DNA of 62,000 nt from Gnetum montanum (Eukaryota; Streptophyta; Gnetopsida; Gnetales; Gnetaceae), in contig MNCI01004926.1 of assembly GCA_015680685.1 (NCBI GenBank), positions 849,566 through 911,565 of the forward strand, given 5' to 3'. This document shows positions 58,440 through 62,000 of this stretch, piece by piece (position 1 is the first letter of the stretch; every line of letters starts with the position of its first letter). The notes under the pieces are model-generated. The model was given only the letters and a program-made list of their open reading frames with translations. It was not told where the DNA came from and searched no databases. The translations under genes were made by a program, and so were the position numbers.

Positions 58440-60451
58440 GATAATAGGCTATGAGGCTCTATGACACCAAGGACCCTATTGTGGTCAAATGTGGGCAATC
58501 TTTAAGAGTTAGGAGGCAAAGTCCTAAGTTCTTGGTCATAAATTAAGACCATTATAGCTTCATTTCTACTAAGATCTAGACTAGCATGTTGATTCCACAT
58601 ATAGAAGTAGAAGCCAAGAGGAAGTATGAACTCATACATCATGATGGGAAGGAATATATTCCTTTCTTATATGATCAAATACCCCTAACTAAAACCTATG
58701 CACATTTTCTATCTTAATTAATTGAGATAAATGAGGTAGATGGGAAGGCTAGTTGAGATGAGTGGCAAGAGGAAGAGGATGACTTTGGGGTAGAATTTGA
58801 AGATGAAAACATCCTAGGTGGGTTGTTTCAACAAGCAACCCCCAAGGCCACAATGCCTACCTCCACCACCCTTACCTTCTTCATGGGAAAAATGTGCCAA
58901 TTCTTCATCCCTTAATATCTGACCATGTTTGAGTCCAAGCTAGTCATCGTAGTGCACTAAATATAATTGGTTCTATAGTCCATAACCTTCAAATTCTTGA
59001 TGCCATTTGCTACCCAACCTTAGTTAGTGTAACCATCATCGGTGGTGGTCACCACCACTAAACCTCTGACCACTTGGATGGGGTCCATATCAGGATCCTA
59101 AGTGACCCATGGGTCACATACTCCTTTCATCCTATTTTTCCCCCAAATATTCACACAAACCTCTTTTTCTTTATTTGGCTCACCCATGCCCATGATGATG
59201 TAACCTCTCCCCTCATTGCCATAATTGATAGCGAGGTCACAAGCCTTCCAAAAAATATCATAGCCCTTCATGTAGACCCACAAATAGCAAGGGCACCCCA
59301 AGGCTTGGATCAAGCCATCTAGATGATTGAAGACCTAACTGAAGAGTTAAAGAGGCTCAAGGCTTCTACTTCTTAAACTATTAAGATCATGGACTTCTAT
59401 CAAGATGACCCCATCAATCCTACTATCCCACCTCTAACTCTTTTCCTTTGGTTTCCCTATTCCTTAGTTTATAAAGTATAATAGTGAGGATGACATGAAC
59501 TCTTACCTCATAACCTTTCACTCATGATGCTTGTTATTGTAAGTGTGGTCACACATGATAACAAGGATATTCCCTATGTCCCTTATAAGGAAGGCCCTTA
59601 ACTGGTACCATGCCCTACCAAAAGGATATGTATCCTCATTAGAAGACTTGACATCACAATTTGTTAACTACTTCAAGTACAACTTGAAGCATGATACCAT
59701 TCTTGACTAGTTGATGAAGGTTAAGCATGGACCTCGTGAACCAATGTAGAAGTTCATCCAACAATGGCATGGTCTAGTTAATGAGATATCAGATCCTATA
59801 GCTAAAACTCACCTTTTTTCTATATTCAAAGGGATGGTTAATGATTTTATCAAGTCAAAACTATACTATCTTGACCTATGGTCACCAAGTCAAGCCTTCT
59901 TCTAGACCAAAAATGTAGAGGATGTTGTAGAGGCTAGCCATGACCTTACCTACATGGCATATAAAAATCAACATAAATGAAGGGACAAGGAGAGGGGTAA
60001 GCAAAACAATGTGGTAGTGGAAACTATGGCCAAGGAAACTAAGATAACTAGTCAAGGGATGAAAACCAATCAACCCAAGGCCCCTACTAAGAACCATAAC
60101 AAGTAGTCCTTAACATCATGAGTCACTGCATCGACTACTTCTAGACCTAGCTTTGAGTAGAAGAATAGAACAAAATACACTAGGTTTCCTTTGAACCCAT
60201 CTAAATTCTTAGATCAACTATTGAAGAGTGGGAGGATCCAATATAAGAAAATGGCTAGAAATACTCGCAAGAGGCATGAGAGGCTATGTGAGATATCTAA
60301 GCATATGCCTAAGTATTTCAAGCTTGAATGTTTTTTTCACTATCATCAATTGCCTGGTCATGGCACTAATTTATGTCTTATGCCAAAGGATGACCTACAA
60401 AAGATTATAGATAGTAATGAGTTGGTTTTTGATGCTTGTAACCATGTCTAA
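58440..60451 (+). pseudogene. Tat-type element gag
   Basis: A pre-gag segment (RLYDTKDPIVVKCGQSLRVR, IEVEAKRKYELIHHDGKEYI at about 58455-58670) is unassigned. An acidic and Pro-rich linker follows, then the gag core at about 59560-59960: SLIRKALNWYHALPKGYVSS, LEDLTSQFVNYFKYNLKHDT, MKVKHGPREPM, QWHGLVNEISDP. A Cys/His motif CFFHYHQLPGHGTNLC (60329-60376) and DDLQKIIDSNELVF follow, as in Tat/Ogre-type gag (C-x2-H...GH-x4-C, then LK..I..LI..G.L). Several stops. The element continues to the window end. Confidence 0.78.
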
Positions 60452-61380
60452 ATATAGAATTAGTTGATGCATGTGTACAAGGATCCATTGAATACCAACA
60501 ATAGCTTGTACACCATAGTGGTGTTCAACATCAATCATGACCAAAGGCCTTCAAGGAAACCTTTCATGATTCAAGTACCCCCTCTCAATGAAAGGGGTCC
60601 TTCAGCTTCTACTAGCTCAAGGCCCTCATTTTTTGTAAGGATACCATCACTAACATTTTACAAGAAGCCTATTGTCATTACGGTATTCCCTCCTTCCTCT
60701 ATAACTGAGTCAACCCCTATGGCCATGCAATGACCCCCCATAGTGGTCAATCTAATGACCTCTTTCTCTCAAACAACCAACAACAACCAAAAGGCCTCAA
60801 CCAAGCAAATAAATAAGCCTAATGAAAAAGATGACAAGTAGGCTAAGGCATCGAAGGAAGTGGGCCTGCTAAAGCCCACTCTTATATCATCTATACCCAT
60901 GACCTATTCAACCTATGCTACTTAAACAAGCAAACCATAGGAGAAACCTAAATCCCATGGAAAAAAGAAAGAGAAGAAGTCATAACAAAAATAGGCAAAA
61001 CATGAAGTTCACATTTTAGGACACATGGAAGAAGTTAAGCACAACTAGGGCAACAAGTCCATGGTCAATGAAAAAAACTTCCTAAGTGTGATGGAATAGG
61101 TCAAGCTATCTTTCAAATAGAAGAATACAATCCTAAGCCTATATGACCTAGTCATGACTTCTGCTACACATTGTAAAGCATTAGTTAGAATGTTGACCTC
61201 CATCCCTATTAGCAAGGACATTCCCACTAACAAAGAATCCATTCATGCAGTGATGGTACCTTCCTCACCTAGGGAGACAAAGTTAATATCACTAGTGTTT
61301 TGTGATAGCGAAATCAAGATTATTCCCCAAAATGGCAAGGTGACTAAGGCTCATATTTTCATTACAATATAGGTAGGATA
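60452..61380 (+). pseudogene. Tat-type gag-protease linker
   Basis: Low-conservation Pro/Ser-rich sequence (PPLNERGPSASTSSRPSFFV, about 60580-60640), then Lys-rich, then SATHCKALVRMLTSIPISKD at about 61155-61215, which leads into protease. Broken by stops; no domain of its own seen. Confidence 0.55.
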
Positions 61381-61990
61381 GTACAAGCTACATCAAGTGC
61401 ACATAGACGATGGAGCTGCAATGAACATTAACTGTTATACCATAGTTGAACATTTAGACATGATGAAACATATACAACACATATTAACATCAGTCCTCAA
61501 ATCCTTTAATGGATAATGAGTTGCTATTAAGGGGTTTATATCCTTAGACTTTGTGGTAGGGAAGAAATTCCCCACAACCGTTGATTTTTTAATGGTAGAG
61601 GAAACACCTGGATTCAATCTCATCCTAGGAAGACCTTGGTTGGCTCAACTGTAAGCCATATCTTCACCTATCCACCAAGAAATTTGTCTACCTCATGAGG
61701 GAGGTGAAATTATCATTCATGATGATAACACAGTTTGCCTCATGGTTAACAACTTAGATATATAATAGGGGTATGAAGTGGATTTTTAGGAAGAAACTCC
61801 TAGCCACGAAGATAAGAAACCTAAGGGAGTGGAAAAAGATGAAACCAACAATCATGGGTTGAGAGACATGCTATGGGGAGAGCTTCCCTTTAACATTTTT
61901 AGTGAAGGGAATGGAGAGTACAAGCTTGTACAAAATAGTTCATACATGTTTTCCAATCTCTCAGAGATTAGGAAATACTTGCACAAGTGA
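61381..61990 (+). pseudogene. Tat-type aspartic protease
   Basis: KLHQVHIDDGAAMNINCYTI (61388-61445) has an intact D-D-G active site of the Tat/Ogre kind. SLDFVVGKKFPTTVDFLMVE is followed by ETPGFNLILGRPWLAQL (61605-61650), the flap and C-terminal signature, then AISSPIHQEI and GEIIIHDDNT. A few stops. The sequence then runs into an inter-domain region at the window end; RT is not reached. Confidence 0.85.
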
Positions 61991-62000
61991 TGTACACCCC

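Overview
This window looks like intergenic DNA from a large plant nuclear genome. I favour a gymnosperm, but the sequence alone cannot name the species. The reasons are AT-rich decayed sequence, deeply nested and mostly old Ty3/gypsy LTR retrotransposons, plant-type tRNA primer sites, and only one intact host gene in 62 kb. Three single N positions (4653, 32660, 56932) mark assembly joins. All boundaries were set by eye from repeats, terminal TG/CA dinucleotides and translated motifs.

Layout. 1-1130 is the 3' end of an Athila-like element (Ath-1) ending in a 3' LTR (184-1130), lying inside the 3' part of another element (Ath-2, 1131-2868). 4049-5462 is the 5' LTR, primer site and gag start of a minus-strand element (Chr-1). 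8221-9359 is an intact five-exon HVA22/TB2-DP1 gene on the minus strand. 10710-32150 is a three-level nest. A minus-strand gypsy element (Chr-2) is split at 12663/28298 by a plus-strand element with about 1.2 kb LTRs (Big-D, 12664-28297), which is split at 15562 by a gag-only Athila-like element (Ath-3, 15562-22388). 32151-33705 is a plus-strand gag/protease fragment (Chr-3). 33706 to about 40405 is a minus-strand Tekay-like pol remnant (Tek) plus AT-rich DNA with minisatellites. 42641-48678 is a second gag-only Athila-like element (Ath-4), fused to a gag-pol element of the same lineage (Ath-5, 48679 to about 55990). Ath-5 carries a minus-strand solo LTR (Ath-6) with a perfect 5-bp target duplication. 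The window ends inside a Tat-type element (gag, protease).

Most interesting signals. (1) The U3 part of the Athila-like LTRs holds an array of about 20-bp dyads centred on GTAC. In one LTR they repeat at about 30-33 bp. Sister LTRs have different arms at the same place but keep the dyad symmetry. (2) Two separate elements have a gag-only coding plan with the same gag C-terminus and stop. They share a conserved noncoding 3' block with the gag-pol element next door, which suggests a non-autonomous/autonomous pair. (3) A 3' accessory ORF lies between this block and the 3' LTR, with a GATATC dyad and a TATA-like run about 500 bp upstream and a TGTGATTGTAG sequence just before its ATG.

No intact mobile-element gene was found; every gag/pol region carries stops or frameshifts. 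The HVA22 gene is the only gene I expect to be functional.
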